From Vibrio sp. PID17_43 (GTDB lineage: Bacteria; Pseudomonadota; Gammaproteobacteria; Enterobacterales; Vibrionaceae): DNA of 64,000 nt. Both the position numbers and the translations under genes were made by a program. Of the stretch, positions 19,762-27,255 are shown piece by piece. Under the pieces are notes generated by a model. That model made no database searches, was not told the DNA's origin, and saw nothing but the letters and a program-made list of their open reading frames with translations. Location of the stretch: NCBI RefSeq assembly GCF_002608565.1, contig NZ_LIXM01000003.1, forward strand, positions 1-64,000, read 5' to 3'. Position 1 is the stretch's first letter, and every line of letters begins with the position of its first letter.

Positions 19762-20730
19762 ATGAAAAAGGCAGCACTTTCTACTGCAATTCTTACAGCA
19801 TTGGTATCAACATCATCTTTTGCAGCAATGGTTTATAAAGATGGTGGCACAGAATTAAAACTCGGTGGTCGCGTAGAATTCCGAGGTGACTTTATTGGTT
19901 CCAGCGGTGCTGAAGTTGACGGTTCTATGGAAGATAAGTCACGTGCGCGTGTAAACCTAAAAGGTAAGACTGACATCGGTAACGGTCTGTCTGCATTTGG
20001 TGTTTACGAAGCAGAACAAAAAACCGGTAAAAGCGAATTTAAAAACCGTTATATGTATGTTGGCGTAAGCGCAGATGCAGGTCGTTTCTCTGTAGGTCGT
20101 CAAGACATGGCTGCCGTTATCATCTCAGACATGACGGATATCACTGAGTTTTCTGGTGTTCAACAAGTCATTGACTCATCTTCAGATAAGCAGGATAGCG
20201 TTTTTGCTTACCGTGGCGAATTCGACGCTTTACAAGTTCAAGCCACTTACCAAGCAAACTCAAGTGACAAGCAAGACAAATACGGCATTTCGGGTCTTTA
20301 CTCTCTATCAATGGGGCTTGACCTAGGTCTTGCATACTCAGGCGGTGATGTAGACAAAGATAACTCAGAAGACCAAATCCTTGGCGGTATCGCATACTCG
20401 CTAGATAACCTTTACCTTGCAGGTACTTACTCACAAGGTGCACTCACAGATTCTGAAGACTTTACCGCTTATGAGCTACTTGCAAGCTACAAGTTAGCCA
20501 GTAAGTTTACAGTCGCAGGTTTATACACTTTCCAAGAAAATGCCCCAAATAGCGCTGCAAAATACGATGCGGTTGAAGGTTTTGATCTTGTGGGTTACTA
20601 CAAACTAAACAGCAACTTCCGCACTTATTTGTCTTACTACATGAACCAACTTGATAAAGAAAAAAATGAATTCGGTGACGTAATTAAAGGTGAAGACACC
20701 TTGCGTATAGGTGTTCGTTACGACTTCTAA
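19762..20730 (+). CDS. Outer membrane porin
   Basis: 322 residues. Signal peptide MKKAALSTAILTALVSTSSFA, then MVYKDGGTELKLGGRVEFRGDF, and a final strand ending RIGVRYDF. The porin loop-3 region is seen in RFSVGRQDMAAVIISDMTD. It is divergent from and only distantly like the OmpU-type porin next to it; both belong to the Gram-negative porin superfamily. In Vibrio such a second porin is often salt- or carbon-regulated, but that is inference. Followed by a strong terminator. Confidence 0.88.
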   Translation: MKKAALSTAILTALVSTSSFAAMVYKDGGTELKLGGRVEFRGDFIGSSGAEVDGSMEDKSRARVNLKGKTDIGNGLSAFGVYEAEQKTGKSEFKNRYMYVGVSADAGRFSVGRQDMAAVIISDMTDITEFSGVQQVIDSSSDKQDSVFAYRGEFDALQVQATYQANSSDKQDKYGISGLYSLSMGLDLGLAYSGGDVDKDNSEDQILGGIAYSLDNLYLAGTYSQGALTDSEDFTAYELLASYKLASKFTVAGLYTFQENAPNSAAKYDAVEGFDLVGYYKLNSNFRTYLSYYMNQLDKEKNEFGDVIKGEDTLRIGVRYDF

Positions 20731-20767
20731 CCATAACTTCCAATCAAAACGATATCGTAGCAAGTTT

Positions 20768-20797
20768 TTGACCGGCGCTTCGTGCCGGTCATTTTTA
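20768..20797 (+). terminator. Intrinsic terminator after the second porin
   Basis: GACCGGC / GCCGGTC stem with a 7-base loop followed by ATTTTT, 40 bp after the stop codon. Confidence 0.85.
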
Positions 20798-20925
20798 ATC
20801 AGGATAAAATCTGGAGATTGTCTACTGCAATCCAACTGCCCTCTTTTAATCCATTCATTCCCGAAATTAGTGCAATCCCTCTAGCCCCACCAATAATAAA
20901 ACAATACAAATCAACAAGTTAATAG

Positions 20926-20942
20926 TTGGCACACTAACTGCT
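20926..20942 (+). promoter_or_regulatory. Sigma-54 (-24/-12) promoter
   Basis: TTGGCAC-N5-CTGCT with exactly ten bases between the GG (20928-20929) and the GC (20940-20941), the defining spacing of RpoN promoters. Predicted start of transcription is about G20953. Two copies of TGCAATCC, 45 bp apart (20826-20833 and 20871-20878), lie upstream in the zone where an enhancer-binding protein would sit. No open frame begins within 140 bp; a small RNA candidate does. Confidence 0.68.
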
Positions 20943-20952
20943 ACATTAAAAC

Positions 20953-21056
20953 GGGCAAATGCATGGCAGCGTTTGTGCTTCTCGTTCTTTGTACCTACTT
21001 TAGTAGGCACGTCCTTTGAATTGGTAATGTTGCCTCCCTATCGGAGGCATTTTTTT
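20953..21056 (+). ncRNA. Candidate small regulatory RNA driven by sigma-54
   Basis: About 104 nt from the predicted RpoN start to the end of a U7 tract. Three consecutive hairpins are seen: CAAATGC/GCGTTTG (20956-20975, one G-U pair), CCTAC/GTAGG with a TTTA loop (20994-21007), and the terminator TGCCTCC/GGAGGCA (21031-21049). There is a single-stranded stretch between hairpins 1 and 2 (about 20976-20990, CU-rich) and another between 2 and 3, both possible pairing regions. The layout (own promoter, no ORF, strong Rho-independent end) is that of Hfq-dependent sRNAs. It lacks the conserved core of the Vibrio Qrr RNAs, which are also sigma-54-dependent. I do not recognise it. Confidence 0.65.
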
Positions 21057-21057
21057 A
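21031..21057 (+). terminator. Orphan intrinsic terminator (3' end of the candidate sRNA)
   Basis: TGCCTCC / GGAGGCA stem with a 5-base loop and seven T. No coding gene ends in front of it: the porin upstream already has its own terminator at 20768. Confidence 0.88.
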
Positions 21058-21094
21058 TTGGCTACCCCAACATTAGAACGTATGATCCTACCCA

Positions 21095-21997
21095 TTGTTT
21101 AAAACCGGAAATATCCAATTGAATCATCATCCTGTCCAAGGCGCATGTTGGATGCTCGCCGCAGGCTTGGCATTCGCCATCGTCAATAACTTCGCTCAAA
21201 TCGCAAGTATCCACTTTGGCGTACAATCCACTACCTTTGCGTTATTCCAATATGCTATTGCGTTATTTGCGATCTTGCCTTATCTAAAAACATTAGGCAT
21301 CAGGCAGTCACTTAAAACTCAGCATTTCGGTTGGCACCTCTTTCGAATCTTTTTATCCGTTATTGGTATTCAGTTGTGGCTTTGGGCATTGGCGTATCCA
21401 GTGCCAATTTGGCAAGGCATCGCATTACTGATGACGTCCCCGTTATTTGCCACTGTTGGCTCTGGGTTGCTATTAAAAGAAAAAGTCGGTACCGCTCGCT
21501 GGATTGCCACTATTACGGGCTTTGTTGGCGCAATGATCATACTTGAACCATGGTCAGACTCCTTTACTTGGGCTACGTTGTTGCCCGTTGGTGCCGCTTT
21601 CTTTTGGGCAGCCTATTCACTGATGGTGAAAAAGATGTCGGTAAACGATCCGCCTTCGACGATGGTGGTTTATCTTTTGCTGTTGATTACTCCTTTCAAT
21701 ATCTTGTTAGCGGCTCCAACTTTCTCCATGCCGAATGAATGGAGCGTATGGGGGATCCTTATTCTGGCTGGCGTACTCACCGCCCTCGCTCAGTGGGCTA
21801 TTGTTAAAGCATATGCCGTATCTGATGCTTCATTCGTGCAACCATTTGACCACGCAAAACTGCCACTTAACGTTTTTGCAGGTTGGCTGGTATTTGGTTG
21901 GGTTCCTCCTGGCCGATTATGGCTAGGAGCGGCGATTATCATTGGTTCAATAGCGTTTATTACTCATTGGGAAGCAAAAAAAAGAAAAGTGCGCTAA
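21095..21997 (+). CDS. EamA/DMT family transporter
   Basis: 300 residues, ten membrane segments in two repeats of five, the drug/metabolite transporter fold. The repeat signatures are GLAFAIVNNF in the first half and AAFFWAAYSLMVKKM in the second, with the conserved LLLKEKVGTARWIATITGFVGAMIIL at the end of the first repeat. The start is uncertain: the frame opens with TTG at 21095 and has another TTG at 21119 and an ATG at 21152 (before LAAGLAFA). Substrate unknown. The glutaredoxin-like gene begins 33 bp later and may be co-transcribed. Confidence 0.82.
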   Translation: MFKTGNIQLNHHPVQGACWMLAAGLAFAIVNNFAQIASIHFGVQSTTFALFQYAIALFAILPYLKTLGIRQSLKTQHFGWHLFRIFLSVIGIQLWLWALAYPVPIWQGIALLMTSPLFATVGSGLLLKEKVGTARWIATITGFVGAMIILEPWSDSFTWATLLPVGAAFFWAAYSLMVKKMSVNDPPSTMVVYLLLLITPFNILLAAPTFSMPNEWSVWGILILAGVLTALAQWAIVKAYAVSDASFVQPFDHAKLPLNVFAGWLVFGWVPPGRLWLGAAIIIGSIAFITHWEAKKRKVR

Positions 21998-22030
21998 ATT
22001 AAAACCGTGAGTTTTTAATTCTATGTTCGC

Positions 22031-22633
22031 ATGAAGGAAAATCTGGATCACTCTATGGCACAACCAATCAAAATTACGCTATACCGCTGGGCTGGTAGCT
22101 GGGGACCATTCAAAGTAAATATCCCGTGTGGTGAGTGTACCCTTACGAAAGATATCCTTGCTGATACGTTTGAAAACGAATTAGCAGGCGTTCCCGTCGA
22201 ATTAGACGTAAAAGATTGGTTGTCACATTGGTGGGAGCCTTTAACACTAGGTGCATGGCATGCCCCTATACTGGTCGTGGAAGGTAAAGTCATCAGCCAA
22301 GGGGAAGCACTAAACCGGGGCGTGCTTGTGCAGTCAGTTATTGCTCAATGGGCGAAACGAGACAAGCTTAAAGGTAACATCGTTTATGGTAAAGCGACAT
22401 GCCCATACTGCATAAAAGCGAAGAAGTTATTGACTCAAGCTGGAGTGGATTACCAATATCATGATGTTGTTAAAGACAGTGCGGCACTATACCGAATGCT
22501 CCCAGAAGTGAAAGCCATCATTGGTGATAAAAAACCCGTTACTGTGCCCCAAATCTGGTTAGATGGAGAGTACATTGGAGGCGCAGACAATTTAGAAAAG
22601 TGGTTGGCAGAAAAAGGACTCGGTAAAGTATAG
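22031..22633 (+). CDS. Two-domain glutaredoxin-like protein
   Basis: 200 residues. The C-terminal 85 residues are a classical glutaredoxin: CPYC (about 124-127), the cis-Pro in VTVPQIW and the glutathione-binding GGADNLEKW. The N-terminal ~105 residues hold a second Cys pair, CGEC (33-36), in a thioredoxin-like setting with a cis-Pro candidate in AWHAPIL, so the protein may be a thiol relay of two fused domains. A later start (ATG 22055, MAQPIKITLY) is possible; both fit poorly to a ribosome site. Cytosolic. It probably reduces disulfides or glutathionylated proteins. It follows the EamA gene by 33 bp. Confidence 0.82.
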   Translation: MKENLDHSMAQPIKITLYRWAGSWGPFKVNIPCGECTLTKDILADTFENELAGVPVELDVKDWLSHWWEPLTLGAWHAPILVVEGKVISQGEALNRGVLVQSVIAQWAKRDKLKGNIVYGKATCPYCIKAKKLLTQAGVDYQYHDVVKDSAALYRMLPEVKAIIGDKKPVTVPQIWLDGEYIGGADNLEKWLAEKGLGKV

Positions 22634-22681
22634 CGATCCCTAGCCAAACAGCTTAGAGTAAACGCCCCTTCTCATAGAAAT

Positions 22682-22714
22682 CAAAAAGCCCTGATGGTTA
22701 ATCAGGGCTTTTTG
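22682..22714. terminator. Bidirectional intrinsic terminator
   Basis: AAAAAGCCCTGAT / ATCAGGGCTTTTT, a 13-base stem including A/T arms, with a GGTTA loop. It lies between the glutaredoxin gene (plus) and the 43-residue gene (minus), both of which point towards it. Confidence 0.9.
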
Positions 22715-22716
22715 AT

Positions 22717-22848
22717 TTAATTCGCTAGTTTTTTCATTAAGCGCGCAAACATTGAAGGCTTCTTCTTCGTTTTACCATAAAGCGCTTTATGCATGGCCTC
22801 TTTACCGATCATTTGACCCATGTAAACACCACCAAGTCCGTAACCCAT
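22717..22848 (-). CDS. Small hypothetical protein, 43 residues
   Basis: A short gene with every sign of being real: ATG at 22848 preceded by AGGAGA at good spacing, a reading frame running to TAA right beside a strong terminator, and a protein of clear two-part composition. The N-terminal half is Gly-rich and amphipathic (MGYGLGGVYMGQMIGKEA); the C-terminal half is strongly basic (GKTKKKPSMFARLMKKL). No family recognised. The Gly/Tyr/Met-rich start and basic tail suggest membrane-surface or nucleic acid contact, which is a guess. Confidence 0.65.
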   Translation of the reverse strand: MGYGLGGVYMGQMIGKEAMHKALYGKTKKKPSMFARLMKKLAN

Positions 22849-22977
22849 GCTCTTCTCCTACGAAGTAATTGACTGGTTATGTTGTAATTTTACACCACAA
22901 CCACACAAAAACAAGACACGCATCACGTTATCTTCGTAGCTTTATTACATAAATTTTTATTCTAGCGATAACTATTT

Positions 22978-23328
22978 TTATTGGCGCTTTGGCTGTTGGT
23001 AAGTTTTACCTGCCGCTTTGTATGTATCTTTCTGCTTGATTTCAAAGAAAGTTTCAAAAAACCATGCGGAAAATTTGATCAACTGGTCACCTTCATTCAT
23101 GACATGTTCAACGAACTCTTGTTCTTCACCAGATTCGTCTTGATGAACTGTAATATGGTAAATGCGTTTTTCACCTTCAACTTCGGCAAGACCAAACTGA
23201 CCAGTTAATGATTGTGCCGCTTGTGCGATCTCTTCTTCCTCACATGCTTTCAATAGTTCAAGTGCTTGAGGGAGGGTCTCTGTCTGATCAATTTCTTTTA
23301 GTAGTGTTTCAAACTCGTTCTGTTGCAT
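22978..23328 (-). CDS. Hypothetical protein, 116 residues, acidic
   Basis: A soluble, Glu/Gln-rich protein without signal peptide or membrane segment. Residues 1-45 are predicted helical (FETLLKEIDQTETLPQALELLKACEEEEIA); the middle YHITVHQDESGEEQEFVEHVMNEGDQLIKFSAWFFETFFEI has beta/alpha character; the C-terminal tail is basic (AAGKTYQQPKRQ). No family recognised. It is likely a conserved Vibrio protein of unknown role. The ATG follows TTAGGT at good spacing. Confidence 0.7.
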   Translation of the reverse strand: MQQNEFETLLKEIDQTETLPQALELLKACEEEEIAQAAQSLTGQFGLAEVEGEKRIYHITVHQDESGEEQEFVEHVMNEGDQLIKFSAWFFETFFEIKQKDTYKAAGKTYQQPKRQ

Positions 23329-23717
23329 GATTTCACCTAACGATTAACGGGTAGGCTACCTATAAGGTAACTGGCGTAATTTGCTGAGCATTTTAGAAAG
23401 GAGCTTGTTGCGTTGCAAGTAGATTCAACTTACATACCCAAGTAACCTCGAGAAGCTTGGTTCAACAAGAATGGCTAGGCTATATAACTTAGGAATGAAC
23501 GACGTTGTTATCAGTCTGTCGATACAGGAAAAGATATTCCCTGAGCAAAACTCAAGCAGGTAAACGCACATAAAAGTGACCATACCGCGAAAGGCAAGCA
23601 GAGTAGCAACACATTCGTATTCGACTGTTCCTCGATTACCTAAAAATTCGATTAAAGGGTAAAAAACGCTAGTGAACAAAACAAAAAAGACCAAACGATG
23701 TTTGGTCTTTCTCTGCT
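23329..23717. other. Gene-free stretch with a repeat fragment
   Basis: About 390 bp. At 23434-23457 there is ATACCCAAGTAACCTCGAGA, nearly identical to the outer end of the repeat at 26528-26550 and related to the one at 25877. An 89-codon minus-strand frame here (23425-23694) is rich in rare composition and overlaps the repeat, so I do not call it a gene. Confidence 0.4.
23682..23712 (-). terminator. Intrinsic terminator after the M23 endopeptidase gene
   Basis: AAAGACCAAAC / GTTTGGTCTTT stem with a 3-base loop, U6 tail on the minus strand, 8 bp after the stop. Confidence 0.88.
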
Positions 23718-25016
23718 CTATAGCACTGCTTTTGCTTTCTCTTTAAGCAGATTCTCCATCTCATTTCGATTAGCGATGAAACTCGCCATCTCTTTCTTCG
23801 GCACTGAACTCGCCATTGGGATGTTCGCACGCATCGCGTTCACCGGGCGACCATATTGAAGCAGTTCATAATGAAGATGAGGACCAGTCACACGCCCTGT
23901 TTTACCCGATAAGCCAATACGCTGACCTCGAGATACTTTCTGACCTTTTTTGACCAAGATCTTGCTCAAGTGTAAGTAACGTGTTTTATATTTATTTCCG
24001 TGCTCAATTACTACGTAATTCCCCGCATATGGGTGTTTACGCGTCATGATTACCGTACCGTCACCCGTTGACTCTACTGGCGTGCCATTAGGCACTGCCC
24101 AGTCAGTACCGTTATGGGGAGCAACCCGACCCGTTACAGGGTGAAGACGTTTAGGGTTGAAGCCGGAGCTAATACGCCAACTACGAGTGACAGGGTAACG
24201 CTGGAAGGCTCGTTGAAGGCTCTCACCTTTCGCACTATAAAATTGACCATCAGTATGAAGGTAAGCCGTTACTTCACGGCCACGGTTGTAAATCTTAATC
24301 GCTTCAATTTCGTTCTTACCAGTCGAAACACCATCAATGGTTTGAGAGCGGCGTACTACTTCAAAACGATCTCCAGCGCGCAAGTCTTTTCCAAAGTTAA
24401 CCTGCTCTTTTAAAAGGCTCACTACTTGGCTAATTTCAGCAGAACTTAAACCTAGGCGATTTGCAGAAGAAGAGAAACTGCCATGAATCACGCCAACGAG
24501 CGCCTCTTGATGCCACACACCTGGAATCGAGATATCAGAGAAGTCATAGCTACCATCCTCGTTGCGTTGGTAAACCACTTTGTCTGCAATTGAGAATTGC
24601 AGTTCCATTTTCTCAAGTGCATCCGTTGACTCATTACGCCAAAACCGCAGAGTATTACCTGGCTTGAGGGTATCTAGAGCAAGGAAGTTTAGATCTGTTT
24701 CCATTACTTTCATCAACGAGCTGTAACCAAAACCTAGTTGACTAAATATGGAACTTAAATTGTCCCCAGCTTGAATTTGATACTCAAAGTTAGGGGGAGT
24801 GACAACTTCCGTCGTTGTCGCATCAAGAATTCTTTCAACAACCTGCGATTCTGGCAGGTTCAAGGCGATGGTTTTAGTAAGAGAAGACTCTTTGAAAGAG
24901 TGAGAAACACCAATCGCAACTAACACTGGCAAGGAGTACAACAGTAGCGCTTTACGACTTGCCAGATTCGGCAACCGTTTTGTTGTAATTTCATTTGTAG
25001 ACACGGGAATTATCAT
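23718..25016 (-). CDS. LysM-M23 peptidoglycan endopeptidase, ShyA-like
   Basis: 432 residues. A single N-terminal membrane segment (KALLLYSLPVLVAIGVS), then an OapA/LysM-like segment (about 78-125, YQIQAGDNLSSIFSQLG), a linker domain, and a C-terminal M23 zinc peptidase with ligands His301 and Asp305 in HNGTDWAVP and His382 in HLHYELL. Such D,D-endopeptidases cut 4-3 crosslinks to let the wall grow; V. cholerae ShyA, also on chromosome II, has the same architecture and size, so an orthologue is likely. A terminator follows; a hypothetical lipid-anchored or membrane protein gene lies upstream, 110 bp away. Confidence 0.9.
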   Translation of the reverse strand: MIIPVSTNEITTKRLPNLASRKALLLYSLPVLVAIGVSHSFKESSLTKTIALNLPESQVVERILDATTTEVVTPPNFEYQIQAGDNLSSIFSQLGFGYSSLMKVMETDLNFLALDTLKPGNTLRFWRNESTDALEKMELQFSIADKVVYQRNEDGSYDFSDISIPGVWHQEALVGVIHGSFSSSANRLGLSSAEISQVVSLLKEQVNFGKDLRAGDRFEVVRRSQTIDGVSTGKNEIEAIKIYNRGREVTAYLHTDGQFYSAKGESLQRAFQRYPVTRSWRISSGFNPKRLHPVTGRVAPHNGTDWAVPNGTPVESTGDGTVIMTRKHPYAGNYVVIEHGNKYKTRYLHLSKILVKKGQKVSRGQRIGLSGKTGRVTGPHLHYELLQYGRPVNAMRANIPMASSVPKKEMASFIANRNEMENLLKEKAKAVL

Positions 25017-25127
25017 CTCCTTTTAGCAAGGCTCATAGCTTATTCATTCCCAAATAAGAAATCACTAGTAAATTATGAGATCTAGCGCAAAAAATACTTA
25101 TTTTTTTCATAAGTCGAAAAAACAATA

Positions 25128-25757
25128 CTACTGTTGCATAAGTAGGTCATTGCCAACACGCTTTAAGGCTACGGAGGTCAATTGGTTTGGTTGTTCAGCC
25201 ATCGCTTGATTTTCACCATGCTGAAGGTAAGTCAGCAAGATTTCTGTATCACTGGCCCACTCTAGATCTGACATTTGAATGCGGTCACCGATAAACACGC
25301 TATCAAGCAAAACCACTCGACTTGGTATTGGATCAAATTTAAACAACCCAACATAATAGAATGCGCCACTGCCTTGTGTTGTTACGATTACTGGGGCGAC
25401 AAGCCAAGGTGTTCCCGCAATATCTCGCTGAGCGATAAATGCCGTCGGCACAACAACCTCTCCTTTTGTTGCGCCAGCATCATATTGCCCTTTCAAAAAA
25501 CCATGTTCTTTGTCCCATTCTTCAAGGAAAGTAACGGCGCCTTGCTCAGGTACTTGGATTGTCCATGGGTTTTGTGATTGAATTCCCAACACTTCTGCGA
25601 TGATAGAATTCGATTGAAGCTGCACTTGAGGAAATTTCGCCATGATGTCTTCATCGGACAAGCTAAAGCGATAAACACCAGCGATCACAACCATGGCCAG
25701 CAATATAATCGGGATCAAAAGAATAAGTGGAATTGGGAGAAATTTCCTACGAGTCAT
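25128..25757 (-). CDS. Hypothetical membrane-anchored protein, 209 residues
   Basis: One N-terminal membrane segment (FLPIPLILLIPIILLAMVVIAGVY) preceded by MTRRK, so the C-terminal ~180 residues face the periplasm. That domain has beta-rich runs such as GAVTFLEEWDKEHGFLKGQYD, and SRVVLLDSVFIGDRIQMSDLEW. No Cys, no catalytic motif that I can identify. No family recognised. It lies upstream of the ShyA-like gene in the same direction with 111 bp between them, so linkage in one operon is possible but not shown. Confidence 0.68.
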   Translation of the reverse strand: MTRRKFLPIPLILLIPIILLAMVVIAGVYRFSLSDEDIMAKFPQVQLQSNSIIAEVLGIQSQNPWTIQVPEQGAVTFLEEWDKEHGFLKGQYDAGATKGEVVVPTAFIAQRDIAGTPWLVAPVIVTTQGSGAFYYVGLFKFDPIPSRVVLLDSVFIGDRIQMSDLEWASDTEILLTYLQHGENQAMAEQPNQLTSVALKRVGNDLLMQQ

Positions 25758-25876
25758 GGAGACTTCCTTGTGTTCTCGTTCTCATTAATGATCGGAGTAT
25801 ATACCAATTAATGCCTTTAACTTCAAACCTCGCTTCTTTCATTACTTCAAGTGTTTCAAAATTAAACTAAACTATA

Positions 25877-26010
25877 ATACCCAAGTAGCTTTAAGATACC
25901 GAGCTCAGAGCGTTATCATCGATTAAAGGTTTAGCACCTCTCAATCTTCAAACCGTCGCCACGTTTGTAAACCAACTCAAGCTCATCGAGCCAACGTTTC
26001 TTAGTTATTT
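25877..26010 (+). repeat. Dispersed intergenic repeat, about 130 bp
   Basis: Begins ATACCCAAGTAGCTTTAAGAT and ends near TTAGTTATTTAGGCATAT, so the two outer ends are inverted versions of each other (CCAAGTA against TTATTTAGG with mismatches). It sits just upstream of the GFA gene. Related ends occur at 23434 and 26528-26550. The size and inverted ends recall ERIC-like elements, but I cannot confirm the family. Confidence 0.45.
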
Positions 26011-26043
26011 AGGCATATCAAGGATAATTGGTAGGTAATGACA

Positions 26044-26445
26044 ATGAAGTGTAATATTCATACATGCGAATGTGCCTGTGGTTTAGTTCAATTGCGCTGT
26101 ACAGGCGAACCCGTTCGTACTTCTATACGCCACTGTTTTGAGTGCCAAAAAAGAACAGGGAGTGTATTCGGCGTTCAAGCAAGATTCAAAAAACATCAAG
26201 TTGTTCTCAATGGTAACGTCATTTCTTTTACCCGAATCAGTGATCTGGGAAACAACGTTCAATATGAGTTCTGTCCTGCTTGTGGAACGACCATGCGCTT
26301 ACTACTTTCAAACGTACCAGGTTATGCCATTATCCCGATTGGATTATTTGACAATAAAGAGTTTCCTAACCCAACAATTTCAATTTATGAACAAAGAAAA
26401 CACGGTTGGGTAAGCTTTGAATGTACGATGGAACACATCGATTAA
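26044..26445 (+). CDS. GFA family protein (glutathione-dependent formaldehyde-activating enzyme-like)
   Basis: 133 residues from the ATG at 26044, eight bases after AGG (an ATG at 26038 is too close to it). The zinc-binding cysteines of the Mss4-like fold are all seen: CECACG near the start, CFECQKRTGSVFG (about 36-48) and CPACGTTM (about 82). GFA-fold proteins bind zinc; the formaldehyde activity of the founder does not extend to all members, so function is open. It is flanked by copies of the same intergenic repeat on both sides, as if carried in a small cassette. Confidence 0.86.
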   Translation: MKCNIHTCECACGLVQLRCTGEPVRTSIRHCFECQKRTGSVFGVQARFKKHQVVLNGNVISFTRISDLGNNVQYEFCPACGTTMRLLLSNVPGYAIIPIGLFDNKEFPNPTISIYEQRKHGWVSFECTMEHID

Positions 26446-26449
26446 TTTC

Positions 26450-26556
26450 CTAGCCAGCCCAGCTTAGAACCGATTAACGTTCAAATCACTGCCACATCTA
26501 TACACTAAGTCATTCTCACAGAGCCTCGCATCTCTAGGTTATTTGGGTATATAATC
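26450..26556 (-). repeat. Dispersed intergenic repeat, second copy
   Basis: On the minus strand it starts ATACCCAAATAACCTAGAG (26550-26528) and includes GGCTCTGTGAGAATGA (26525-26510), which is identical to 6019-6034. It separates the GFA gene from the DUF1275 gene. Confidence 0.5.
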
Positions 26557-26583
26557 CTGACCTAACATTGATGAGGTTTTATT

Positions 26584-27255
26584 GTGATTTCCAGACTTCC
26601 TCGTTGGGTCGAGTATGGCGCTTTTCTACTGGCCCTCCTTGCAGGTTGCGTCAATGCTGTAGGTCTACTTGGCTTTCAGCATCAAGCGATAACGCATCTT
26701 TCAGGAACCGTAACTCAGCTAGGCAATAGCTTACTAACTGGTGTGGAAGGTTCCATTCACCTGCTTTTCATCGTTTTCAGCTTTTTGATTGGTTCTGCGT
26801 TCAGTGGTTTTTTTATTGAAAGTACTGCACTTAAGCTTGGCCGCCGTTATGGTATTGCCCTCTGTATTGAGGGGGGGCTACTGCTTCTGAGTTTAGGCTT
26901 TTTAGTTCAAGGGGATGTATACGGTCAATATCTCGCTTCTGCCGCATGTGGCTTACAAAACGCAATGATCACCACCTTTAGTGGCGCAGTGGTAAGGACC
27001 ACCCACATGACCGGTATTATTACCGACCTTGGAATCATGATTGGTGAAAGTCTACGTGGACGTCAATTTGATCGGCGTAAAGCTAAACTTTTTGTATTCA
27101 TATTCTTTGGCTTTTTACTCGGTGGTACCGCTGGCGCAGCCCTTTTTAATGTTTATGACCTCTATGCGCTCGCATTCCCTGCGATGTTATCATTCATCAT
27201 TGCATTTGCTTACTGGGGTTACTTAGCCCAATTAGAAAGAAACAAAACGGCCTAA
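26584..27255 (+). CDS. DUF1275 (YoaK) family membrane protein
   Basis: 223 residues, GTG start with GAGG upstream. About six membrane segments; the family motif is clear in GCVNAVGLLGFQHQAITHLSGT near the N-terminus and ALCIEGGLLLLS, AACGLQNAMITTFSGAVVRTTHMTG in the middle. YoaK-type proteins are widespread inner membrane proteins of unknown function, possibly transporters. The GC content resembles the neighbourhood. No partner gene. Confidence 0.88.
   Translation: MISRLPRWVEYGAFLLALLAGCVNAVGLLGFQHQAITHLSGTVTQLGNSLLTGVEGSIHLLFIVFSFLIGSAFSGFFIESTALKLGRRYGIALCIEGGLLLLSLGFLVQGDVYGQYLASAACGLQNAMITTFSGAVVRTTHMTGIITDLGIMIGESLRGRQFDRRKAKLFVFIFFGFLLGGTAGAALFNVYDLYALAFPAMLSFIIAFAYWGYLAQLERNKTA

Noticed and set aside
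20953..21056. Qrr-type quorum-sensing RNA
   Set aside because: Shares the sigma-54 promoter and size but not the conserved central core of Qrr RNAs, so the name is not justified.
23425..23694. 89-codon minus-strand frame
   Set aside because: Overlaps a repeat fragment and the approach to the M23 gene terminator; no start signal.
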